Shown one piece after another: positions 1 through 6,425 of a stretch of 7,638 bases of DNA. Under the pieces are notes generated by a model that saw only the letters and a list, made by a program, of their open reading frames with translations, did not search any database and had not been told where the DNA came from. The stretch's first letter is position 1. Each line of letters begins with the position of its first letter. The stretch is from Paracoccaceae bacterium (GTDB lineage Bacteria > Pseudomonadota > Alphaproteobacteria > Rhodobacterales > Rhodobacteraceae), in assembly GCA_011525185.1 (NCBI GenBank), contig WTIQ01000291.1, forward strand, positions 1 through 7,638, written 5' to 3'. The position numbers were made by a program, and so were the translations under genes.

Positions 1-2525
1 TCCTCTGCGGCCTCAACTGGCTTCATCTCGTCTGATACGGCAACGTCATTTGGCACGTCTGGAGTAGTTGCATTTTCATCCTGTGCAGAAACGTTTGCAT
101 CTTTGCCCTCTCGCTCCGCCTCGGCTTGCTGTTCATTGGGTGGAACCGCCTTAACCTTTTCGCGTTCCCCTTTTTCAGCTCTATACCCCAAACCCTGCAT
201 AAGGTTTGCAAATTGCTCAAGCGTCATGCCAGTAATGGAGAGCATATCTGCCTTGGCCTCAAACCCAGAGCGCGTATCCTCAGCGCGGATCATATCTGCC
301 AATCGCTCCAGCATATCGATACGAATGGCACGGTCCCCTGCCGCCTTATATCCCGCCATCGCATCAGAGCCGCTGGCCCCATGCGGATCCGCAGGTATGG
401 TTACCAAACCAGGCGGTGGACTGCTGGGAAAGCTCTCTAATTTTTGCCACAGAGACCATAAGAGCAACCGCAAGCGGGTTGGGGCTGGCTTCAGCAATAA
501 CGGCATAAAAACTGTAAATTGGCCAAAACGAATCCCATGTTTGCGAAGGGTTGCCCGCGCATCTTGATCCAGTGCCTTCACATCTTTCGCAACAGCAAGG
601 CGGGGCAATATGCCAAAACCCTCAATCAATTGAAACGCAAAGCCTCGGGCCAACCCCTTAAGATCTTCGTCTTTTTCAAGGTTTAATAAGGGTTCGAAAA
701 AGGCATTGATCTTACGATCTATGAAATGCTGGAGCCGCCGTTCAACCTTTTGAATGACATCTGGCCCCGCAATATCATCAACAAAAGCAACCACACGTGG
801 CTTGAGCGCCGAGCTGCCGACAACCAATTTACCAACAGCGCTATTACCCCACATCAGACCACCTTGATCCGTAAAATCAATTTCCGTATCAGGTGCGTTG
901 TAAAATTTATCCGCTCTCAAATGGAAATGTGGCGCGAGCGCCTTGAGCGCCGCCGTTTTCACGGTATCCGCCTCGGTACCCGACGTATTTTTATCCTGAT
1001 TAAACCTAAAGCCTTCAAGTCGGCCTACAAACTCACCCTCGACACTCACGTCGCCATTTTCATTTACTTCGGCCAATAGGGCCTCCTTTTGTTTGAGCCG
1101 GCGCATCAAAACCGATGTGCGCCGATCCACAAATCGCGTTGTCAACGCTGTATGTAGCGCATCTGATAGGCGATCTTCTACCCGACGAGTCTCCTCTCGC
1201 CAATGGTCTTTATCATTTAACCAAGTAGTCGTCTGCGACATATATGTCCATGTGCGGACATATGCTAAGCGTTTTGATAATGTATCGATATCACCTTGGG
1301 TCTTATCAACCTGTTTGACTTGCCGCGCAAACCAACTTTCTGGGACTTCGCCCTTCTCATGTACATAGGTGAAAATGGTCGCAAGAATGTTCGCGTGATC
1401 CCCAGGACCAATTCCGCGAAAGTCAGGGATACGGCAGACATCCCAAAGTAGCTTGACATCTTTTGCATTGCCAAGCCTCGCGCGTAGTATCTGATTTTCA
1501 GCCAGAGTGCGTAAAGCGATTAAATCATCACTCTCCCGTGATTTGATAAAGATATCATCATCTGGGGGCATCGTTAGAGCCGCGATCAATGTTTCCACAC
1601 TCGCAAACTTTAAATCAGAATTACGCCACTGAAGTTTTTTGATGGGCGTAAAGCGATGGTTGACAATCGCATCAGCAATGTTCTCATCCAGTTCAGCGGC
1701 CTCACCTGTGACACCAAAGCTTCCATTTGCCATGCCCCGCCCTGCACGACCCGCAATTTGCGCAAGTTCATTAGGCGCAAGTGGTCGCATGCGGCGCCCA
1801 TCAAATTTGCTGAGCGCGGAAAAGGCAACGTGATGTACATCAAGGTTCAACCCCATGCCAATCGCGTCAGTCGCCACCAAATATTCCACATCACCATTCT
1901 GATAAAGCTCGACTTGGGCATTGCGCGTGCGGGGACTAAGTGCTCCCAAAACAACCGCAGCGCCTCCTTTTTGACGGCGTAGTAATTCCGCCATGGCATA
2001 GACATTATCTACAGAAAACCCAACAATTGCGCTTCGTGCAGGCATGCGGCTCACTTTTTTTGAGCCCGCGTATGTGAGCTGACTTAATCGCTCGCGCCGC
2101 ATAAATTGTGCTTTGGGCACCAGATGTGCAATCGCGCCACGCATTGTATCTGCACCAAGAAAGAGGGTCTCTCGCAAACCACGCGCATATAGCAAACGGT
2201 CTGTGAAAATATGCCCTCGTTCAGGATCGGCACAGAGTTGGATTTCATCAATAGCAATGAAATCGGCGCCGATATTCTGCGGCATTGCTTCAACTGTGCA
2301 GACCCAATATTGCACGCGCTCGGGAATGATACGTTCTTCGCCTGTGACAAGTGCCACCACAGAAGGCCCGCGCAGCACAACGATTTTGTCATAGACTTCA
2401 CGCGCTAAAAGTCGAAGAGGCAATCCGATAACACCTGTACGGTATCCCAACATTCTTTCAATGGCATAATGCGTCTTGCCCGTATTGGTCGGCCCGAGCA
2501 CAACTGCGATTTGACTTTGCTCCAA
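1..2525 (-). CDS. Suv3-like superfamily 2 helicase, C-terminus cut by window edge
   Basis: ATP-dependent RNA (possibly RNA/DNA) helicase of the Suv3-like superfamily 2 group common in alphaproteobacteria; its cellular role there is not well defined. The 841 visible codons are open throughout. Walker A GPTNTGKT is at residues 11-18, the DEIQ box at 93-96, helicase motif V within ATDAIGMGLNLDV at 218-230 and motif VI QIAGRAGR at 256-263. A long C-terminal region follows, with a hydrophobic stretch around VFMPLLLKPAPTRLRLLLWS. The visible end is a charged Glu/Lys/Ala/Pro-rich tail that continues off the window. The chosen start is TTG at 2525-2523. It is the only start codon between the in-frame upstream stop (2549-2547) and the P-loop that leaves a normal N-terminus (MEQSQIAVVLGPTNTGKT). 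A GGAG lies only 3 bases before it. An internal GTG two codons before the P-loop is less likely. It follows the TPR gene by 21 bases, so co-transcription is probable. Confidence 0.9.
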   Translation of the reverse strand, partial: MEQSQIAVVLGPTNTGKTHYAIERMLGYRTGVIGLPLRLLAREVYDKIVVLRGPSVVALVTGEERIIPERVQYWVCTVEAMPQNIGADFIAIDEIQLCADPERGHIFTDRLLYARGLRETLFLGADTMRGAIAHLVPKAQFMRRERLSQLTYAGSKKVSRMPARSAIVGFSVDNVYAMAELLRRQKGGAAVVLGALSPRTRNAQVELYQNGDVEYLVATDAIGMGLNLDVHHVAFSALSKFDGRRMRPLAPNELAQIAGRAGRGMANGSFGVTGEAAELDENIADAIVNHRFTPIKKLQWRNSDLKFASVETLIAALTMPPDDDIFIKSRESDDLIALRTLAENQILRARLGNAKDVKLLWDVCRIPDFRGIGPGDHANILATIFTYVHEKGEVPESWFARQVKQVDKTQGDIDTLSKRLAYVRTWTYMSQTTTWLNDKDHWREETRRVEDRLSDALHTALTTRFVDRRTSVLMRRLKQKEALLAEVNENGDVSVEGEFVGRLEGFRFNQDKNTSGTEADTVKTAALKALAPHFHLRADKFYNAPDTEIDFTDQGGLMWGNSAVGKLVVGSSALKPRVVAFVDDIAGPDVIQKVERRLQHFIDRKINAFFEPLLNLEKDEDLKGLARGFAFQLIEGFGILPRLAVAKDVKALDQDARATLRKHGIRFGQFTVFMPLLLKPAPTRLRLLLWSLWQKLESFPSSPPPGLVTIPADPHGASGSDAMAGYKAAGDRAIRIDMLERLADMIRAEDTRSGFEAKADMLSITGMTLEQFANLMQGLGYRAEKGEREKVKAVPPNEQQAEAEREGKDANVSAQDENATTPDVPNDVAVSDEMKPVEAAE

Positions 2526-2546
2526 GGTCTCCGCTCTCTTTAGGCA

Positions 2547-3107
2547 CTAGATATTTTGATCAGCAAGACGCGAATCGAGACGCGCTTTGCTCTCGCGAGC
2601 TGCATTCAAGTGCGGATGAATATTAAGAACCTCCTCATAGGCAGCGAGAGCCAAGTCTGAATGGCCCAAATATTCAAACATCTGAGCCAAAGCCAAAATT
2701 GCCAGATAATTTTGAGCATCGATTTGCAGGGCACGTTCCAAATCTTCCAGCGCTGGTCCGTCATAATCAACGGCCATAAATGCGCGAGACCGCGCAAACC
2801 ATCCCATTGCAAATTCTGGGGCGAACTCAATTACAGCAGAAAAATGCTCTATAGCTGCTTCAAAATCCTTGGCCTTGAACGCGTCCTCTCCCTTTTGGAA
2901 CAACAAATCAACGCTGTATGATCCAGACAGTGACCAACGCCGCTCAATTTCGCGTTCTAAAGTGACTACGTTTTCTGGTTGGGCCGCTTTTAAGTCGCTT
3001 AGAAGCTGCTCAAGCGACTTGGGCTCGGCAGCATGAGCCGCAAGTGATGAAAAGCTCAGGAGAACTGTCGCAACGGAAAGACAAAGAAGATATTTATATT
3101 TACTCAT
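2547..3107 (-). CDS. exported TPR-repeat protein
   Basis: 186-residue protein with a Sec-type signal peptide: MSKYKYLL, a hydrophobic core VATVLLSFSSLAAHA, and cleavage near Ala26/Ala27. The mature protein is therefore expected in the periplasm. Three tetratricopeptide-like units can be seen at about residues 64-97 (FQKGEDAFKAKDFEAAIEHF), 98-131 (WFARSRAFMAVDYDGPALED) and 132-165 (LAILALAQMFEYLGHSDLAL), with the typical small/large residue spacing. TPR units usually mediate protein-protein contact, but no partner is evident. No catalytic motif is present, so a specific function cannot be assigned. It is the first gene of a unit with the downstream helicase; the two share a reading frame, separated by TAG and seven codons. 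The Shine-Dalgarno signal before ATG 3107-3105 is weak (upstream sequence ctaccatagt). The start is supported mainly by the good signal peptide it yields. Confidence 0.85.
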   Translation of the reverse strand: MSKYKYLLCLSVATVLLSFSSLAAHAAEPKSLEQLLSDLKAAQPENVVTLEREIERRWSLSGSYSVDLLFQKGEDAFKAKDFEAAIEHFSAVIEFAPEFAMGWFARSRAFMAVDYDGPALEDLERALQIDAQNYLAILALAQMFEYLGHSDLALAAYEEVLNIHPHLNAARESKARLDSRLADQNI

Positions 3108-3167
3108 ACTATGGTAAGTAGCAAGTTAAAGAGAATTTACCAGCCCTGTTGGCCTAGGAGATAGAGT
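3108..3167. promoter_or_regulatory. divergent intergenic region with RBS for the SCP2 gene
   Basis: This 60-base gap between the minus-strand TPR gene and the plus-strand SCP2 gene must hold, or overlap, the start signals of both units. AGGAG at 3156-3160, 7 bases before the ATG at 3168, is a good ribosome binding site for the SCP2 gene. No convincing -35/-10 pair could be assigned on either strand, so the promoters are inferred only from gene layout. Confidence 0.4.
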
Positions 3168-3455
3168 ATGAGTTCAATTATAGAGCAAGCCGTCACCGCC
3201 CTGAGTGACAAGTTGGGGGGAGCGAGCTTTGATGGCTCTGCAAAATTCACCATTGAAGACGAAGGCAGCTTGATCATTGACACCTCTGGGGTCAGGGCTG
3301 GGGATGACGAAACTGAAGTGACATTAATTGCGGCGGCAGATGTTTTTCAGGATATTTTGGCTGGCGATCTAGATCCAACCAGCGCCTTCATGAGCGGAAA
3401 ACTGCGTGTTGAAGGGGACATGGGAACCGCCATGCGTCTGAGCAGTATTTTTTAA
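3168..3455 (+). CDS. single-domain SCP2 sterol/lipid-carrier protein
   Basis: 95-residue protein that consists of one SCP2 (sterol carrier protein 2) domain. It has no signal peptide, so it should be cytoplasmic. Family hallmarks are the N-terminal amphipathic helix (IIEQAVTALSDKL), the acidic strand region (IEDEGSLIIDTSG, 29-41), the pattern VTLIAAADVFQDILAGDLDPTS (51-72), and the C-terminal core AFMSGKLRVEGDMGTAMRL (73-91). SCP2 domains bind lipids or acyl chains in a hydrophobic tunnel. Bacterial single-domain versions have no settled ligand, and sterol binding is unlikely to be the native role. The ATG at 3168 has an AGGAG site at ideal spacing. The alpha/beta hydrolase follows with 0-3 bases between stop and start. 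This suggests the pair acts on the same lipid class, but that is inference from context. Confidence 0.92.
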   Translation: MSSIIEQAVTALSDKLGGASFDGSAKFTIEDEGSLIIDTSGVRAGDDETEVTLIAAADVFQDILAGDLDPTSAFMSGKLRVEGDMGTAMRLSSIF

Positions 3456-3458
3456 TTG

Positions 3459-4403
3459 ATGGATACAGACCAAGCGGCTCCGTATTATTTTGAAGTGGCC
3501 GATGGACCAGAAAGAGCGCAGGCTTTTTGGATACAAACACAAGATCAAAAACGCCTAAGAGTTGGATTTTGGCCAGCAGATGCGCCGCGCGGGACTATTT
3601 TTATTAGTCCAGGGCGCTCTGAGTACATCGAAAAATATTCACGCTTTGCAAAATTTCTGATAGAGCGACAGTATTGCGTGACTTCTATAGATTGGCGTGG
3701 GCAGGGTCTTTCAGATCGCTTGGCACCAGATCCAATGATTGGCCATGTGCATCACTTTGCTGATTATCAAAACGATCTCGAAGTTTGGCAAATGGCCGCT
3801 CAAGAGTACGGTTGTCCAAAGCCATGGTTTCATTTGGCCCATTCGATGGGCGGGTGTATCATCCTACGCAGTTTGCATCGAAACTCCTCTATGACTGCGA
3901 CTGCCTTTAGTGGCCCCATGTGGGATATAAAAATGCACAGGGTCGTTCGAAAATGCGCCAAACCAATAATGCACATGGCGTCTTTTCTCGGATTGGGCAA
4001 ACGTTTGGCTCCGACGACATCAAGAGAATGTTATAACGCCACTGGCACTTTTGAAGGCAATACCCTGACTCCCGATCGCGAGATGTGGTTATACATGCAA
4101 AAGCAAGTGCAAGATCACCAAGACTTGCAGTTAGGTGGCCCTAGCGTTCATTGGCTCGCCGCCGCACTCTCGGAAATGGATGCGCTGATGCGACTGCCAG
4201 CGCCTGACATGCCGACCCTCTGTGTAATGGGGGGAAATGAGCGCATTGTGGGCAAGAAAGCCATACGAAAACGCATGAAAAACTGGAAAAATAGTGAGTT
4301 GCAAATCATTGATGGTGCAGAGCACGAAGTGTTGATGCTCGACCGAGGTGTGCAAAACATGCTTGCCGATCAAATTACTTCTTTTTTTGAAAAATACGCC
4401 TAA
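3459..4403 (+). CDS. alpha/beta hydrolase, lysophospholipase/monoacylglycerol lipase type
   Basis: 314-residue cytoplasmic serine hydrolase of the PldB / Hydrolase_4 type, expected to cleave an ester bond of a lysophospholipid or monoacylglycerol. The exact substrate cannot be read from sequence. Visible motifs are the oxyanion-side segment FISPGRSEYIEKY (48-60), DWRGQGLSDR (78-87), and the nucleophile elbow HLAHSMGG with Ser129 (AHSMG in place of the usual GHSMG). Near the C-terminus, GAEHE supplies His289. The acid residue is less clear: family members commonly read ERIVD at this site, whereas here it is ERIVG (261-265), leaving Glu261 as the likely candidate. No signal peptide is seen. ATG 3459 is chosen; an in-frame TTG at 3456, directly after the SCP2 stop, is an alternative. 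No Shine-Dalgarno is visible, so translation probably depends on ribosomes terminating at the SCP2 stop. Confidence 0.88.
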   Translation: MDTDQAAPYYFEVADGPERAQAFWIQTQDQKRLRVGFWPADAPRGTIFISPGRSEYIEKYSRFAKFLIERQYCVTSIDWRGQGLSDRLAPDPMIGHVHHFADYQNDLEVWQMAAQEYGCPKPWFHLAHSMGGCIILRSLHRNSSMTATAFSGPMWDIKMHRVVRKCAKPIMHMASFLGLGKRLAPTTSRECYNATGTFEGNTLTPDREMWLYMQKQVQDHQDLQLGGPSVHWLAAALSEMDALMRLPAPDMPTLCVMGGNERIVGKKAIRKRMKNWKNSELQIIDGAEHEVLMLDRGVQNMLADQITSFFEKYA

Positions 4404-4404
4404 A

Positions 4405-4416
4405 CCGTTAGAACGG
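4405..4416. terminator. short inverted repeat between convergent stops, weak candidate terminator
   Basis: CCGTTAGAACGG spans the tgt stop codon and lies just past the hydrolase stop. It can form only a 4-5 bp stem. On the minus strand it is followed by a few T residues and then a longer T run inside the hydrolase 3' end; on the plus strand no T run follows. It may help end the two converging transcripts but is too short to call with confidence. Confidence 0.2.
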
Positions 4417-5538
4417 CTCTATAACGCCCTTAGCTCGCTCATTATGAAAACCTGCCTCAAAGGCGGAAAAACGATTTTCTGAAATTGCACTGCGCATCTC
4501 TGACATAAGCTCCTGAAAGTAATGCAGGTTGTGCCAGGTGAGCAACATGCCCGAAATCATTTCTTGAGCTTTGAAGACGTGATGTAGATAGGCCCGAGAA
4601 TACTGCGAACACGCAGGACAAAGACATTTTTCATCCAAGGGACGCGGATCATTTTGGTGACGTGCATTTTTGATATTCACCACGCCGCGACGAGTAAAGG
4701 CCTGACCGGTCCGCCCAGAACGGGAGGGCAGCACACAGTCCATCATGTCAATGCCCCGCTTCACAGCCCCGACAATATCATCTGGCTTGCCAACCCCCAT
4801 AAGGTAGCGCGGCTTATCAACGGGCAACATATCCGGCGCATAATCTAACACATCAAACATGACCTCTTGCCCTTCGCCAACCGCAAGCCCACCAACCGCA
4901 TATCCGTCAAACTCAATTTGACGAAGTGCTTCTGCGCTTTCTTGGCGTTGATCCTCAAATACGCTGCCTTGCTGAATCCCAAAAAGCGCATGCCCTGGGC
5001 GATCCCCAAACGCGTCACGCGAGCGTTTCGCCCATCGCATCGAAAGCTCCATACTGGTGCGTGCCTCTTTCTCGGTTGCAGGAAAGGGCGTGCATTCGTC
5101 AAAGGCCATGACGATATCGCTGCCCAACAATCTCTGAATCTCCATTGATCGTTCGGGCGAAAGCTCATGGCGCGATCCATCGATATGGGATTTAAACGTA
5201 ACACCCTGTTCTGACATCTTACGAAGCCCTGCCAGCGACATCACCTGAAAGCCGCCGCTGTCTGTCAGAATGGGTCGCTGCCAGTTCATAAACTTATGAA
5301 GCCCTCCAAGGGCAGAAATCCGTTCCGCCGTAGGACGAAGCATAAGATGATAGGTATTGCCCAAGAGCACATCTGCGCCCGTTGCGCGCACGCTTTCAGG
5401 CATCATCGCCTTAACAGTTGCAGCTGTTCCAACGGGCATAAACGCGGGTGTCCTAATCTCTCCACGCGGCGTATTAATGACACCCGTTCGCGCCTTGTCG
5501 CTTGTCGCCTTCAATTCAAAAGAAAATCTGTTGGTCAT
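4408..5538 (-). CDS. tgt: queuine tRNA-ribosyltransferase (tRNA-guanine transglycosylase)
   Basis: Cytoplasmic enzyme that swaps guanine at position 34 of GUN-anticodon tRNAs (Asp, Asn, His, Tyr) for the queuosine precursor preQ1. The 376-residue length is normal for bacterial Tgt. Seen in the sequence: TPRGEIRTPAFMPVGT (23-38), DSGGFQVMS with the general-base Asp93, the GGLAVGEG segment (216-223), GIDMMDCVLPSRSGR with nucleophile Asp267, and the structural zinc site Cys305, Cys307, Cys310 and His336 (CLCPAC and WHNLHY). All key residues are intact. Start ATG 5538-5536 gives the usual N-terminus (MTNRFSFELKATSDKARTG), although the Shine-Dalgarno before it is poor. It stands alone: it converges with the hydrolase (4 bases between stops) and is divergent from the zinc operon across 282 bases. 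No queA or queuosine-synthesis gene is adjacent. Confidence 0.98.
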   Translation of the reverse strand: MTNRFSFELKATSDKARTGVINTPRGEIRTPAFMPVGTAATVKAMMPESVRATGADVLLGNTYHLMLRPTAERISALGGLHKFMNWQRPILTDSGGFQVMSLAGLRKMSEQGVTFKSHIDGSRHELSPERSMEIQRLLGSDIVMAFDECTPFPATEKEARTSMELSMRWAKRSRDAFGDRPGHALFGIQQGSVFEDQRQESAEALRQIEFDGYAVGGLAVGEGQEVMFDVLDYAPDMLPVDKPRYLMGVGKPDDIVGAVKRGIDMMDCVLPSRSGRTGQAFTRRGVVNIKNARHQNDPRPLDEKCLCPACSQYSRAYLHHVFKAQEMISGMLLTWHNLHYFQELMSEMRSAISENRFSAFEAGFHNERAKGVIEPF

Positions 5539-5675
5539 GACACCAGCTTTTGACCGAGAGACCGCAGATTGCCAACCCCTCTTTCATTCAAAAATATCCA
5601 AACAGGCTTGAGAGACACCGACTTACACTGTCAGAAAGGGAGTGCTCAGTTGGCCCAATACCTGCAACATCTTCG

Positions 5676-5704
5676 TTGAATCATGAAACGTTATATCATA
5701 ACGT
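5676..5704 (+). promoter_or_regulatory. candidate promoter overlapping the Zur box
   Basis: TTGAAT (5676-5681) and TAACGT (5699-5704) are 17 bases apart and each matches four of six consensus positions. The -10 element would lie inside the palindrome, as expected for a repressor that blocks RNA polymerase. This would give a leader of about 110 bases before zrgA. The match is modest, and other start points nearer the gene are not excluded. Confidence 0.35.
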
Positions 5705-5705
5705 T
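5687..5705. promoter_or_regulatory. Zur (zinc uptake regulator) operator
   Basis: AACGTTATATCATAACGTT is a perfect palindrome with 8-bp arms (5687-5694 and 5698-5705) around a 3-base centre. Its core GTTAT-N3-ATAAC is the recognised core of Zur boxes in Gram-negative bacteria, including alphaproteobacteria. It lies 115 bases upstream of a gene whose product is a histidine-rich ZrgA-family protein, a family known to be Zur-regulated in Vibrio. Zn-loaded Zur would repress the downstream operon; zinc shortage would release it. The site is about 150 bases from the tgt start, so an effect on tgt is possible but unsupported. Confidence 0.82.
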
Positions 5706-5782
5706 CTAGCGGGGCCATTCGGGGTGGAGGTAAGCGAAATACAGCTCTTTTTGGTACCACGATTTTGTCATTTCAGATAAAA

Positions 5783-5801
5783 TAGGCGTAAACTGCGCCT
5801 A
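5783..5801 (+). other. small stem-loop in the zrgA leader
   Basis: TAGGCG (5783-5788) and CGCCTA (5796-5801) form a perfect 6-bp GC-rich stem with a 7-base loop. It ends 6 bases before the AAGGGAA ribosome binding site (5808-5814; 6 bases before ATG 5821). It is not followed by a T run, so it is not a terminator. It could be an operator half-pair or a leader hairpin near the ribosome site, or simply chance. Confidence 0.25.
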
Positions 5802-5820
5802 CAACGTAAGGGAACAGCTT

Positions 5821-6423
5821 ATGAAAAAAACAATCTTATTCGCGTTAAGTGCATGTGCGTCACCACTTTTGGCTGATGGCAAACGAGAGCTTGATGCGCA
5901 TGAGCATGGCGTTGGGGTCTTGAATATCGCTATGGAAGGGTCAGATATCGCAATGGAATTTCATGCGCCTGGCGCGGATATTGTTGGCTTTGAGCATCCA
6001 GCGGAAACCGCACAAGATCACGCGGCCATTGATCAAGCGATTGCCCTACTATCGCAGCCTTTTGATCTCTTTTCCCTCCCAAGTGCAGCAAAATGTGCGC
6101 TCATCGAGGCCGAAGCCGAGCTTGAAGGTGACGAAGAGCATGACGAGCACGACCATGATGAGCACGCACACGATGAACACAATGAGCATGAGCATGACCA
6201 TGCCGAGCACAATGACCACAGCAATTCGCAACACACAGAGTTCCATGCGGAGTATATTTTGAAATGTGATGCACCCGAGTCATTGACGAAAGTGACTTTT
6301 GAATATTTCAACATTTTTGAGAACGCCCTTGAGGTTGAGGTGCAAATCGTAACCTCATCTGGAGCAAAGGCTTTTGAGGTCACCCGCGAGAAGGCAACAC
6401 TTGATCTATCGGGTCTATTTTAA
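5821..6423 (+). CDS. zrgA: ZrgA-family (DUF2796) histidine-rich periplasmic zinc-binding protein
   Basis: 200-residue exported protein that likely binds zinc in the periplasm and serves the ABC system encoded downstream. The N-terminus (MKKTILFALSACASPLLA) is a signal peptide, probably cut after Ala18; LSAC at 9-12 resembles a lipobox, but its hydrophobic stretch would be very short. DUF2796 hallmarks are RELDAHEHGVGVLNIAMEG (22-40), the PGADIVGFEHP segment (50-60), Cys92 and Cys149 as a likely disulfide pair, and the C-terminal strand pattern around VEVQIVTSSGAKAFEV. Between the two halves lies an Asp/Glu/His-rich stretch with 13 histidines in residues 107-142, a plausible metal-collecting loop. 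A good AAGGGAA site precedes the ATG. It is the first gene of an operon under a Zur-type palindrome, which fits induction by zinc shortage. The family call is strong; the zinc role rests on family knowledge and context. Confidence 0.9.
   Translation: MKKTILFALSACASPLLADGKRELDAHEHGVGVLNIAMEGSDIAMEFHAPGADIVGFEHPAETAQDHAAIDQAIALLSQPFDLFSLPSAAKCALIEAEAELEGDEEHDEHDHDEHAHDEHNEHEHDHAEHNDHSNSQHTEFHAEYILKCDAPESLTKVTFEYFNIFENALEVEVQIVTSSGAKAFEVTREKATLDLSGLF
6130..6249 (+). repeat. degenerate His/Asp/Glu codon repeat within zrgA
   Basis: This stretch encodes residues 104-143 through loosely repeated GAG-CAT, GAC-GAG-CAC and GAT-GAA-CAC type units. Both CAT and CAC histidine codons and both Asp/Glu codon pairs are mixed, so the repeat is kept at protein level and is not a recent DNA duplication. 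Such segments in zinc transport proteins often vary in length between relatives. Confidence 0.75.
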
Positions 6424-6425
6424 AG

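Noticed and set aside
103..567. Long plus-strand frames opposite the helicase gene
   Set aside because: They are antisense to a gene with clear family motifs, and their translations show no domain character.
801..952. 11-base direct repeat CTTGAGCGCCG at 801-811 and 942-952, plus a GGCGC/GCGCC inverted pair near the second copy
   Set aside because: Both copies lie in the helicase coding region and encode Ala-Leu-Lys in unrelated contexts; GC-rich coding sequence explains them.
4030..4037. GTTATAAC palindrome resembling part of a Zur box
   Set aside because: It lies inside the hydrolase coding region and lacks the 3-base centre and the extended arms, so it does not match the GTTAT-N3-ATAAC core.
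4382..4393. TTTTTTT-G-AAAA tract at the end of the hydrolase gene as a terminator
   Set aside because: It is coding sequence for the hydrolase C-terminus and forms only A-T pairs with no stable stem.
5550..5780. 76-codon open frame on the plus strand between tgt and zrgA
   Set aside because: It has no ribosome site, no recognisable protein character, and runs through the Zur palindrome and the likely promoter of zrgA. It looks like chance.
6033..6383. Cys/Ser-rich open frames on the minus strand opposite zrgA
   Set aside because: They are the antisense reading of the repetitive His/Asp/Glu codons and have no start signals of their own.
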